Source of the DNA: Clostridia bacterium
Lineage (GTDB): Bacteria; Bacillota; Clostridia; Oscillospirales; CAG-272
Reading direction: 5' to 3'
DNA length: 13,816 bases
Assembly: GCA_900753295.1 (NCBI GenBank)
Contig: CAADYQ010000172.1
Span: 1 to 13,816, forward strand
Within the stretch, counting starts at the first letter, position 1. Every line of letters starts with the position of its first letter. The notes below the pieces were generated by a model. The model searched no databases and was not told the origin of the DNA. It saw only the letters and a program-made list of their open reading frames with translations. This document shows positions 1 to 5,921 of the stretch, in pieces. The translations under genes and the position numbers were made by a program.

Positions 1-767
1 CCGATGCGCTTGCCATCCTGCGGCGGCGTCTTGAATATGTTTACCCATATTCGCATCTTTCGGATGTTCCCGCCAAGCTGTCGGTCTCGGCGCTCTACCC
101 CGGAGCGCTTGACAAAAAAAGCGACAGGACAGAGCCTGCCGATAACGGGCGCGTGCGCATTCCCGCATTCATGCGCGAGGGCGGCGCGGAAACGGTCGAT
201 ACCGCCGAGCTTGCGGCGGCACGCGGCACCGCAACGCATTTGTTTCTTCAGTTCTGTGACTTTTCACGTCTTGACGGCAGTACCGAGGCGATAGACCGCG
301 AAGCCGCAAGGATGCAGTCGATCGGATACATATCGGCATCCGACGCGGAACTGCTGCGCCGCGACGAGCTGCTCACATTTTCAAAAAGCGGACTTTTCGC
401 AGATCTTATGCACGCCGCCGAGGTCCACCGCGAAACGCGCTTCAACATTATGCTGCCGGCGGCGCAGTTTGCGACCGATGCCGGGCTTGTACACGACCTC
501 GGCGATGAAAAGCTCCTTGTGCAGGGAGTCATCGACCTGTTTTATCTGGACAGCGACGGCAGGCTCGTGCTGTGCGACTACAAGACCGACAGGCTGAGCG
601 CCGCCGAGCGCCGCGATCCCGCGCTTGCCGCGAGAAGGCTCACCGCGTTGCATTCCGCGCAATTGGGGTATTACGCCGAAGCGATATCGCAGATAATGGG
701 GCGCCGCCCGGATAGGGTGATAATTTATTCGCTCTGCCTCGGCGACAGCATTGAGGTGAGGTTTTAA
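1..767 (+). CDS. addA: AddA helicase-nuclease, C-terminal part (5' end outside window)
   Basis: This is the C-terminal nuclease end of AddA, the helicase-nuclease subunit of AddAB, which processes double-strand DNA ends for RecA-dependent repair in the cytoplasm. The reading frame is open from base 3 to the TAA at 765-767, about 254 residues; the helicase part lies to the left of the window. The opening residues include YPYSHLSDVPAKLSVSALYP, a segment typical of AddA just before the nuclease domain. The RecB-type nuclease residues are present: a His in GTATHLF (codon 237-239), the Asp of GVIDLF (codon 534-536), the Asp and Lys of DYKTD (codons 576-578 and 582-584), and a QLGYY motif further on. 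The nuclease therefore looks intact. The Met at base 153 is internal, not a start. The partner addB would be expected upstream. The family is confident; only the 5' boundary is unknown. Confidence 0.93.
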   Translation, partial: DALAILRRRLEYVYPYSHLSDVPAKLSVSALYPGALDKKSDRTEPADNGRVRIPAFMREGGAETVDTAELAAARGTATHLFLQFCDFSRLDGSTEAIDREAARMQSIGYISASDAELLRRDELLTFSKSGLFADLMHAAEVHRETRFNIMLPAAQFATDAGLVHDLGDEKLLVQGVIDLFYLDSDGRLVLCDYKTDRLSAAERRDPALAARRLTALHSAQLGYYAEAISQIMGRRPDRVIIYSLCLGDSIEVRF

Positions 768-769
768 AC

Positions 770-799
770 GGAACCGCTGCACTTTTGCGCAGCGGTTCC
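770..799 (+). terminator. Hairpin after addA
   Basis: A perfect 11-bp inverted repeat (770-780 with 789-799, loop 781-788) begins 3 bases after the addA stop. No T-run follows, so it may act as a 3'-end stabiliser or a weak terminator rather than a strong intrinsic one. Confidence 0.55.
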
Positions 800-800
800 C

Positions 801-896
801 AAACAATGACTCGGCGGTTGAACACCGCCGTTTTGACCACATTGTTCAGCATTATAATCTTGTTTGGCTATTTGAAGGTCAAAAACGTCATTGTTT
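801..896 (+). repeat. Three-way-junction structured element, copy 1
   Basis: This intergenic block can fold as a three-way junction. P1 is a perfect 10-bp stem (801-810 with 887-896). After one unpaired base comes P2, a hairpin with a 7-bp stem (812-818 with 824-830, loop TGAAC). P3 follows directly, a perfect 8-bp stem (831-838 with 877-884) closed by a 38-nt AT-rich loop. Two unpaired bases (885-886) lead back into P1. The P2 core plus the start of P3 (811-835) recurs with one mismatch in inverted orientation at 13782-13806. There P1 and P3 have different sequences but are again largely self-complementary. It sits between the 3' ends of addA and the capA gene. No ORF fits. It could be a structured RNA, a palindromic repeat or a complex terminator. 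The P2 hairpin followed by TTTTG could by itself act as a terminator. Confidence 0.6.
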
Positions 897-928
897 CGTT
901 TGTGGGCTTAATTATTATAGAAAGTGGA

Positions 929-952
929 ACAGCCGCGCAAAAGCGCGGCTGT
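929..952 (-). terminator. Terminator of the PHP-capA operon
   Basis: A perfect 10-bp GC-rich stem (929-938 with 943-952) with a 4-base loop lies 5 bases beyond the capA stop codon. On the minus strand it is followed by a T-rich stretch, as expected for an intrinsic terminator. Confidence 0.75.
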
Positions 953-957
953 ATCCA

Positions 958-2331
958 TTATTTTCTGAATTCCGGCGGTAGGTATTCATCGGCTATCGCG
1001 TTATTGAGGTAATATCTCAACGAGCTGAGCGTTATCACGCCGCCGAATGTTCCGTCCCCGCCGCGCACAGCCACGCAGTGTGTCCTGCAAAGCTCGTCCG
1101 TAAAGTCCGAAAGCAGATATATCTCATTATCGCGGAAATTCTTGTTGAAATATGACACCGTGGGGGTGAGAAGCACGTTTTCGACCGCAACGCCGTCGAG
1201 TCCGACACGGATATCAAACGTCAATATTCCGGACAAGGCGTTGTAATCATACCCCTGCATACCGAGGAAATTGCCGAGCGAATACGCGCAGAACGCCGTA
1301 TGCTCGCCGTCGGTGCTTTTTATATATTCTATCGGCTGCAAAACGTGCGGGTGCTGACCGAGAATTATATCCGCGCCTGCATCGCAGAGTATCTGCGCGA
1401 CCTTTTTCTGCTCTTCATTGACCTTCTGCGTATCCTCATAGCCCCAATGGACCGATACGAGCACCACATCGGCGGCAGCCTTTGCCTTTGCCACCTCGCT
1501 GCGGAGTTTTTCCTCAAATATCGTTCCGTAGTCCGGGGAATCCTTGTGCGGCTCCTTGTAAAAAGGAACGACAAGCGACGAATCGGCGGCTACCGTTCGT
1601 CCGTTTGCGCCGTAGGTATACGCCAGCACCGCTATCCTCGCGCCGTTGCGCTCGATAATACGAAGCGTGGCTTCGTCCTCGGCATCAAGATATGCGCCGA
1701 CAGTCACCACCGGCAATGTACGCCAGTAGTTTATCGTATTCAAAAGTCCGCGCTCGCGCATATCGAGGATATGATTATTGGCGAGCGAAACGACATCAAA
1801 GCCGAGATCGACAAGATCGTCGGCGATATCCTGCGGGCTGTTGAAGAGCGGATATCCGGAATAGCCGAATTCCGCACCGCCTATGACCGTCTCCTGGTTT
1901 ATAAACGCAACGTCCGCGGCGGCAATGATCGCTTCGACATTCTTATATATCGGTTTGAAATTGTATTTTCTGCCGCCTGCCTGTGCGCGGTCGGTAGCTT
2001 CCCATATCGCGGGACGGTAAAGAATATTGTCACCGCACGCGGCGAAGCTCACAATGATATCCGGCGGCAGCGGCTCGGTCCCCGGAGGCTCGGTGGTCGC
2101 CTCGGCTGTCGTCTCCGGAAGTGTTGTTTCGGGAGGCAATGTCTGCTCGGCTGTCGTGACCCCGGCAGTCTCGGGCTCGGAGGTGTCCACGGTCTCCGCC
2201 GAGGTGGAATCCCCGCCGCGCTGCGGCAGGCATCCGCCGAGGAGCAACATTACCGCAAGCCATGCAAGGATCAGCGCCGCCGCGCTCAGCCCGATATTCT
2301 TTTTATTTCTGCTTTTTTCGAATGCTTTCAA
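958..2331 (-). CDS. CapA-family lipoprotein (poly-gamma-glutamate/capsule-type, metallophosphatase-like fold)
   Basis: A CapA/YwtB-type protein (PGA_cap family) anchored outside the membrane. Family members are linked to poly-gamma-glutamate or other envelope polymers, but the substrate here is unknown. The proposed 457-residue product has a basic N-terminus, a hydrophobic segment (about 13-31) and a lipobox-like LGGC with Cys34. A Thr/Pro/Glu-rich spacer (about 41-90) follows, then the catalytic-like domain. Metallophosphatase-like signatures appear in order: GD (100-101), NQE (145-147), NNH (185-187), HWG (295-297) and GQHPH (325-329). The start is a TTG at 2331, chosen because the open frame above it has its only Met at 2463, deep inside the upstream gene, and because TTG comes one base after that gene's TGA, which implies translational coupling. 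GGAAG lies about 14 bases upstream, which is far. It is the second gene of an operon with the PHP phosphatase and ends at the hairpin at 929-952. Confidence 0.85.
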   Translation of the reverse strand: MKAFEKSRNKKNIGLSAAALILAWLAVMLLLGGCLPQRGGDSTSAETVDTSEPETAGVTTAEQTLPPETTLPETTAEATTEPPGTEPLPPDIIVSFAACGDNILYRPAIWEATDRAQAGGRKYNFKPIYKNVEAIIAAADVAFINQETVIGGAEFGYSGYPLFNSPQDIADDLVDLGFDVVSLANNHILDMRERGLLNTINYWRTLPVVTVGAYLDAEDEATLRIIERNGARIAVLAYTYGANGRTVAADSSLVVPFYKEPHKDSPDYGTIFEEKLRSEVAKAKAAADVVLVSVHWGYEDTQKVNEEQKKVAQILCDAGADIILGQHPHVLQPIEYIKSTDGEHTAFCAYSLGNFLGMQGYDYNALSGILTFDIRVGLDGVAVENVLLTPTVSYFNKNFRDNEIYLLSDFTDELCRTHCVAVRGGDGTFGGVITLSSLRYYLNNAIADEYLPPEFRK

Positions 2332-2332
2332 T

Positions 2333-3091
2333 TCAACCGCCGTTTCTTCCGGATGCGCCGTTGCCCTCCGGACGTTTTTTGTAATCGAACACCTTTGCAC
2401 CGCGCAGCAGATCGCCCGTGGCGTGCTTGAGATACTCAAGTCGCTCGCCGCCCAGCGCGGCAATGCCGCGCACCGTCTCGGCGCGGTCGTCGCGCACGGC
2501 GCTGGTATGTATATCGCTGCCCACGGCTACTATATTGGCATTGTCTATCCAGCCGAGCAGCCTTTTGCGCCGCCACGGATTGCGTGTGCCTATGGAGGAA
2601 AGGTTGAGCTGTCCCTTCATTCCAAGCGCAAAAAGCGCCTCCGCCGCCTCGGGATCGTACCTGTCAAGGTGAGCAAATATTACGGTAAAGCCCGCCGCGC
2701 GGATCGCGCTCACCGTGTCAAGTACCTCGTCGCTCCACCGCGAAAACGGCATTTCGAGCAGTATGACCGACGTACCTATTATGCAAAGCTCGTCAAGCTC
2801 GGGCATGCGTTCAAGGTACTTGCACACAGCCACCTCGGCGCCGATGCATGTGGGGCACCACTCCGGGCGGCGTATTTTTTCGAATTCATTTGCCGCCGCG
2901 GCACGAACTCTGCGGAATTTATCGACGTTCGTCCTTGTGGGATAAAAATGCGGCGTTGCAACGGCAATTCCCGCCCCAAGATCGCAAAGCTCGCTCATCT
3001 CCGTAATGGTATCCGCCGCGCCTGTCGAACCGTGATCCGCACCGGGAAGTATATGTGTATGGAAGTCGAAATATACCGCATTTCCGCTCAT
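2333..3091 (-). CDS. CpsB/YwqE-type PHP-domain protein tyrosine phosphatase
   Basis: A 252-residue PHP-fold phosphatase of the CpsB/CapC/YwqE family. These manganese-dependent enzymes dephosphorylate bacterial tyrosine kinases that control capsule export, in the cytoplasm. Metal-binding motifs are all in place: HTH (His11, His13), ATPH (His48), GAE (Glu86), LLEMPF (Glu113), AHLDRY (His141) and GSDIH (Asp193, His195). Two motifs differ from the usual family text: the loop after HTHILPG reads ADHG rather than the common IDDG, and AHLDRY replaces the common AHPERY. The length matches the family. The ATG at 3091 is preceded by GTGAGG with 10-base spacing. It is the first gene of the operon with the CapA-family gene, under the promoter at 3128-3156. 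No tyrosine kinase or chain-length regulator is encoded nearby, so its partner must lie elsewhere, or it may act on another substrate. Confidence 0.88.
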   Translation of the reverse strand: MSGNAVYFDFHTHILPGADHGSTGAADTITEMSELCDLGAGIAVATPHFYPTRTNVDKFRRVRAAAANEFEKIRRPEWCPTCIGAEVAVCKYLERMPELDELCIIGTSVILLEMPFSRWSDEVLDTVSAIRAAGFTVIFAHLDRYDPEAAEALFALGMKGQLNLSSIGTRNPWRRKRLLGWIDNANIVAVGSDIHTSAVRDDRAETVRGIAALGGERLEYLKHATGDLLRGAKVFDYKKRPEGNGASGRNGG

Positions 3092-3127
3092 TGCCGTTTT
3101 TCCTCACTTCAATATGTTTATATGGAT

Positions 3128-3156
3128 ATTTTATCACAGACCTGCCGTCGTGTCAA
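3128..3156 (-). promoter_or_regulatory. Sigma-A promoter of the PHP-capA operon
   Basis: On the minus strand there is TTGACA (3156-3151), a 17-base spacer, then TAAAAT (3133-3128) with an extended TGA just before it. This is a near-consensus housekeeping promoter, about 37 bases ahead of the ATG. Confidence 0.85.
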
Positions 3157-3160
3157 CCGA

Positions 3161-3215
3161 AAACAAAAAAACACTCACCCTATCAGGGCACGCCAAGGTG
3201 CCCGGATAGGGTGAG
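3161..3215 (-). terminator. Strong intrinsic terminator of the lipoprotein gene
   Basis: On the minus strand there is an 11-bp stem (3205-3215 with 3174-3184) continued by an inner 5-bp GGGCA/TGCCC stem. It is followed by a long T-rich tail (opposite 3161-3173, seven consecutive T). It sits between the lipoprotein stop and the next promoter, so it separates the two transcription units. A smaller bulged hairpin at 3234-3253 lies just after the stop. Confidence 0.88.
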
Positions 3216-3260
3216 GTTCAATACTCTATTATACTCCCCGTGTCATACGGGAGAATATTT

Positions 3261-4346
3261 TTACTGAGCCTTGTTGACCTCTGCGAGATAAGCTGCGATG
3301 GCAGTCTCGTATGCAGTGGTGCTGTTGTCAAGCGGCTCGTCGCCGAGACCTGTCCAGACGGAGATGTTGTCAACATAGCTGTCGATCTTACCGCCGGTCT
3401 TGAGGCAGAGAGCGTAGTTATCGATCATACCCCAGTAGCCTGAACCGGTACCGGCAGAGTCGGGCTTGGAAACGCATACGAACTCGCTTCCGGGGAGAGA
3501 GTTGTCGCGGATCCATACCATGGGACCTTCAGCGGTCACCTGATATCTGATGGTGAGATCCTTGTCAAGAAGAGGAGTCGCGCTCTTGTCGTAGGTAAGA
3601 CCGTAGAGCTTGTTGGCGATGGAGGATCCGGTATTATTGTCTTTGCCCGCAGCATAGAAATCGCCGTAAACGTCATAGGTATACCATGAGCCGATAAAGC
3701 GGACCTGGTTATTGGCGCTTCCGTCGGCACGGAGGTGGAAGCTGTTGTATGTATCGTAGCCGTTGTAGTTGGCAAGCACGCAGACATAACGGGTCGCGGA
3801 GCCGACTGCGGTATAATGTACGTCATACTGGATGGTGTAAAGACCGACAGCGGCGGGCTTCATGTAGCTGTCGCCGACCATGAGCATATAGGAGTCGGTA
3901 GCACCGTCAACATTGTTGGCGAGCTTGAGTTTACCGTCCTCAATGGTGTATGTGGTGGTGTTATCGGTCAGAGCGAAATCCTCTTCGCCGTTGACCTTAT
4001 TGCGGATCTGCCAGCCGAGGAGCTTTGCGACCTCTGCGCTGTCAGCGGTGTTGGCGAAGCTGTCGAAATCCTGATGGTAAACCATTATACCCTCGGGAAT
4101 GGCGGGAACGGGGATCTCGGGAGCCTCGGTGGTAGCGGGCTCGGTGGGAGTGGGAGCCTTGGTGGTCTCCTGCTTTGTCGTGGGAGTGTCCGGTGCCTTG
4201 GTGTCGGCAGGCTTGGTGGTACCGGGAGCCGCAGGCTCCTTGGTAGCGTCACTGGTGCCGCCAGACGGAGTATTGTTGTTATTGCACGCCGCAAAAACAA
4301 CAAGCGTCATGATAAGCGCAAGAATAATTGCAATAGTTTTCTTCAT
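3261..4346 (-). CDS. Surface lipoprotein with Thr/Pro-rich linker and concanavalin/LamG-like C-terminal domain (putative)
   Basis: A 361-residue secreted lipoprotein. The N-terminus is a classic lipoprotein signal, KK then a hydrophobic core, ending in VFAAC with the lipidated Cys21. Residues 22-85 form a Thr/Pro/Glu/Lys-rich spacer with repeated TTK and TTEAP units, which would hold the rest away from the membrane. The remainder (about 86-340) begins YHQDFDSF and alternates aromatic and short polar stretches. Segments such as GLYTIQYDVHY and SYVDNISVW resemble beta-sandwich carbohydrate-binding (LamG/DUF1080-like) domains. That fold is inferred from sequence style, not from a recognised motif, and no catalytic residues were identified. 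Codons favour ACC, CCC, AAG and GAG, unlike the GC-mixed usage of its neighbours, which suggests high expression. AAGGAAG lies upstream of the ATG, and the gene has its own promoter (4391-4419) and terminator. Function is unknown. Confidence 0.85.
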   Translation of the reverse strand: MKKTIAIILALIMTLVVFAACNNNNTPSGGTSDATKEPAAPGTTKPADTKAPDTPTTKQETTKAPTPTEPATTEAPEIPVPAIPEGIMVYHQDFDSFANTADSAEVAKLLGWQIRNKVNGEEDFALTDNTTTYTIEDGKLKLANNVDGATDSYMLMVGDSYMKPAAVGLYTIQYDVHYTAVGSATRYVCVLANYNGYDTYNSFHLRADGSANNQVRFIGSWYTYDVYGDFYAAGKDNNTGSSIANKLYGLTYDKSATPLLDKDLTIRYQVTAEGPMVWIRDNSLPGSEFVCVSKPDSAGTGSGYWGMIDNYALCLKTGGKIDSYVDNISVWTGLGDEPLDNSTTAYETAIAAYLAEVNKAQ

Positions 4347-4390
4347 GGTAGGTATGCTTCCTTTCTGAGAGCAGTGGTTAATGTATGTTT

Positions 4391-4419
4391 ATTTTATCAC
4401 ATTTTCAGCGCCTTGTCAA
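4391..4419 (-). promoter_or_regulatory. Sigma-A promoter of the lipoprotein gene
   Basis: On the minus strand there is TTGACA (4419-4414), 17 bases, then TAAAAT (4396-4391) with TGA directly upstream (extended -10). The stretch TGTGATAAAAT is the same as in the promoter at 3128-3156. A leader of about 40 bases precedes the ATG. Confidence 0.87.
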
Positions 4420-4510
4420 CCCCCTGCTGATAAATAATCACAACTAAATTGCAAACTGCAAGCCCAATCCAGAAAAAATTCACAGTTTTGCGGCATCTGA
4501 CCGCCGGGAC

Positions 4511-4539
4511 TTGAAATCTGCGGCAACGTATGATATAAT
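4511..4539 (+). promoter_or_regulatory. Sigma-A promoter of the rRNA methyltransferase gene
   Basis: TTGAAA (4511-4516), 17 bases, then TATAAT (4534-4539) preceded by TGA (extended -10). It diverges from the lipoprotein promoter about 90 bases away. A small GCCC/GGGC hairpin lies between it and the ribosome binding site. Confidence 0.83.
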
Positions 4540-4588
4540 ATATTATCCACTCGACTGCCCTGTCCGGGCGTGAAAGGTTCACACATTG

Positions 4589-5728
4589 ATGGAAGATGTA
4601 TTTACATATGTTGCCACATGTCTTTTCGGTCTTGAAAAGCCTCTCGGAGCCGAGATAGACGCCATGGGGCTTGAACGCGTATCGACAATGGACGGACGCG
4701 TTACATTCAGAGGCACCGCCGCCGACTGCGCGCGCGCAAACATCGGACTGCGCTGTGCCGAGCGCGTGTATATTCTCGTCGGCAGTTTTCCGGCTCCGAC
4801 GTTCGACGCGCTTTACGAAGGAACGAAGTCGCTCGAATGGGAACGCTTTATAGGAAGAAACGATGCATTTCCGGTAAAGGGACATTCGATAAAAAGCGCG
4901 CTGACATCCCTGCCCGACTGCCAGAGCATAATAAAAAAAGCGACCGCCGACCGCCTTGGCGGGAAGTACGGTCTTTTGCGCATGCCGGAGACCGGCGTGA
5001 AGTACCAGATAGAATTTTTCATTTTCAAGGACGAGGCATCACTGATGATAGACACCTCCGGGGTGGCGCTCCACAAGCGCGGATACCGCCCGGAAGCCAA
5101 TGCCGCACCGCTACGTGAGACGCTTGCGGCGGCGCTCGCCATAAATGCCCGTCTGCGCGATGACGTTATGCTTTGGGACCCCTTCTGCGGTTCCGGCACG
5201 ATAGCGATAGAGGGCGTTATGCTGATGACGAACCGCGCGCCCGGGCTTTTCCGCTCCTTTGCGGGAGAGAAATTCACCGCACTGCCGTCCGGGATATGGG
5301 AGGCTGCGCGAGACGAGGCGGAAGCCGCCGTGCGCGACACCGACTTCCGCGCGCGCGGTTCGGATATAGACCCGGACGCGATCGAGACAGCCCGCGCAAA
5401 TGCGCGTCGCGCCGGCGTTTCGAAGTACATCGAGCTTTTCACCGCCGATGCGACGAAGATCAAAAAGCCCGACTGCCGAGGAACGCTCATATGCAATCCG
5501 CCTTACGGCGAACGCATGCTTAGCATGCGCGACGCCGAGGAGCTTTACCGCGCAATGGGCAGGACCTTCCGCGCCATGGAGCCGTGGCAGGTGTATGTTC
5601 TCACATCGTGCGAATATTTTGAAAAGCTGTACGGCAGGCGCGCCGACGCCGTGCGCAAGCTGTATAACGGAATGATCCCCTGCTTCCTGTATCAGTTCTT
5701 TAAAAAGCAGGCGCGGGAAATGAAATAA
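4589..5728 (+). CDS. rlmL: RlmL/YpsC-type THUMP-domain 23S rRNA guanine-N2 methyltransferase
   Basis: A SAM-dependent RNA methyltransferase of the RlmL/YpsC family, expected to make m2G in 23S rRNA. At 379 residues it matches the Bacillota single-module form (YpsC about 385), not the fused RlmKL of enterics. The N-terminal THUMP region spans about 1-155. The conserved segment DTSGVALHKRGYRPEANAAP links it to the Rossmann domain. There the SAM-binding motif DPFCGSGTIAIEG starts at Asp197, SDIDPDAIETARANA forms the acidic loop, and the catalytic NPPY is at 303-306. GAAAGG at 4572-4577 serves the ATG at 4589 with an 11-base gap. A TTG three bases earlier (4586) lies 8 bases from the same site and is a possible alternative start. 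It is monocistronic, with its own promoter. The family is confident; the exact target base is taken from the family, not seen. Confidence 0.9.
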   Translation: MEDVFTYVATCLFGLEKPLGAEIDAMGLERVSTMDGRVTFRGTAADCARANIGLRCAERVYILVGSFPAPTFDALYEGTKSLEWERFIGRNDAFPVKGHSIKSALTSLPDCQSIIKKATADRLGGKYGLLRMPETGVKYQIEFFIFKDEASLMIDTSGVALHKRGYRPEANAAPLRETLAAALAINARLRDDVMLWDPFCGSGTIAIEGVMLMTNRAPGLFRSFAGEKFTALPSGIWEAARDEAEAAVRDTDFRARGSDIDPDAIETARANARRAGVSKYIELFTADATKIKKPDCRGTLICNPPYGERMLSMRDAEELYRAMGRTFRAMEPWQVYVLTSCEYFEKLYGRRADAVRKLYNGMIPCFLYQFFKKQAREMK

Positions 5729-5733
5729 AATAA

Positions 5734-5772
5734 CGGGGTATTAAAAGCTCAAGCCGGGTTTTTAATGCCCCG
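5734..5772 (+). terminator. Hairpin after the rRNA methyltransferase gene
   Basis: A 13-bp inverted repeat with one G-T pair (5734-5746 with 5760-5772) begins 5 bases after the stop. There is no T-run on the plus strand after it, while the minus-strand side has an AT-rich tail. It is a likely but not textbook terminator. A second small stem (CCGCAG/CTGCGG) follows at about 5770-5788. Confidence 0.5.
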
Positions 5773-5875
5773 CAGCCATTTGTCCCTGCGGCACAAAGAA
5801 TTATTTCAAAATTAGCATATCCGATTTAATACGCGGTATATACCACGGCAACAAATGAATATTAAAATTTATCAT

Positions 5876-5910
5876 TATAATTACAGAGATACGGTCCCGC
5901 CGGCCGTATC
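5876..5910 (+). promoter_or_regulatory. Possible -10 box and leader hairpin before the ABC transporter gene
   Basis: A TATAAT sits at 5876-5881 in AT-rich sequence, but no convincing -35 box is placed at 16-18 bases upstream. Directly downstream is a perfect 7-bp hairpin (5888-5894 with 5904-5910). Its 3' arm ends one base before the GGAGGT ribosome binding site (5912-5917). If the -10 box is real, the hairpin would be at the very 5' end of the mRNA and could shield or stabilise the start site. Confidence 0.35.
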
Positions 5911-5921
5911 CGGAGGTATTG

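Noticed and set aside
833..858. Promoter TTGACC plus TATAAT inside copy 1
   Set aside because: The spacer is only 14 bases, too short for a sigma-A promoter, and no gene follows in that direction.
801..896. Hammerhead-type ribozyme, because of the three-way junction with short linkers
   Set aside because: The conserved hammerhead core (CUGAUGA and GAA at the junction) is not present in either copy.
1300..2430. Long plus-strand open frame opposite the CapA gene
   Set aside because: It is the complement of a clear CapA-family gene, has biased composition and no recognisable domain.
2027..3214. 395-residue plus-strand open frame across the CapA/PHP junction
   Set aside because: It is a shadow of two well supported minus-strand genes and runs through a promoter and a terminator.
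3735..4430. Gly/Val-rich plus-strand frame opposite the lipoprotein
   Set aside because: Its composition is the reverse complement of the Thr/Pro linker; no ribosome binding site or homology was recognised.
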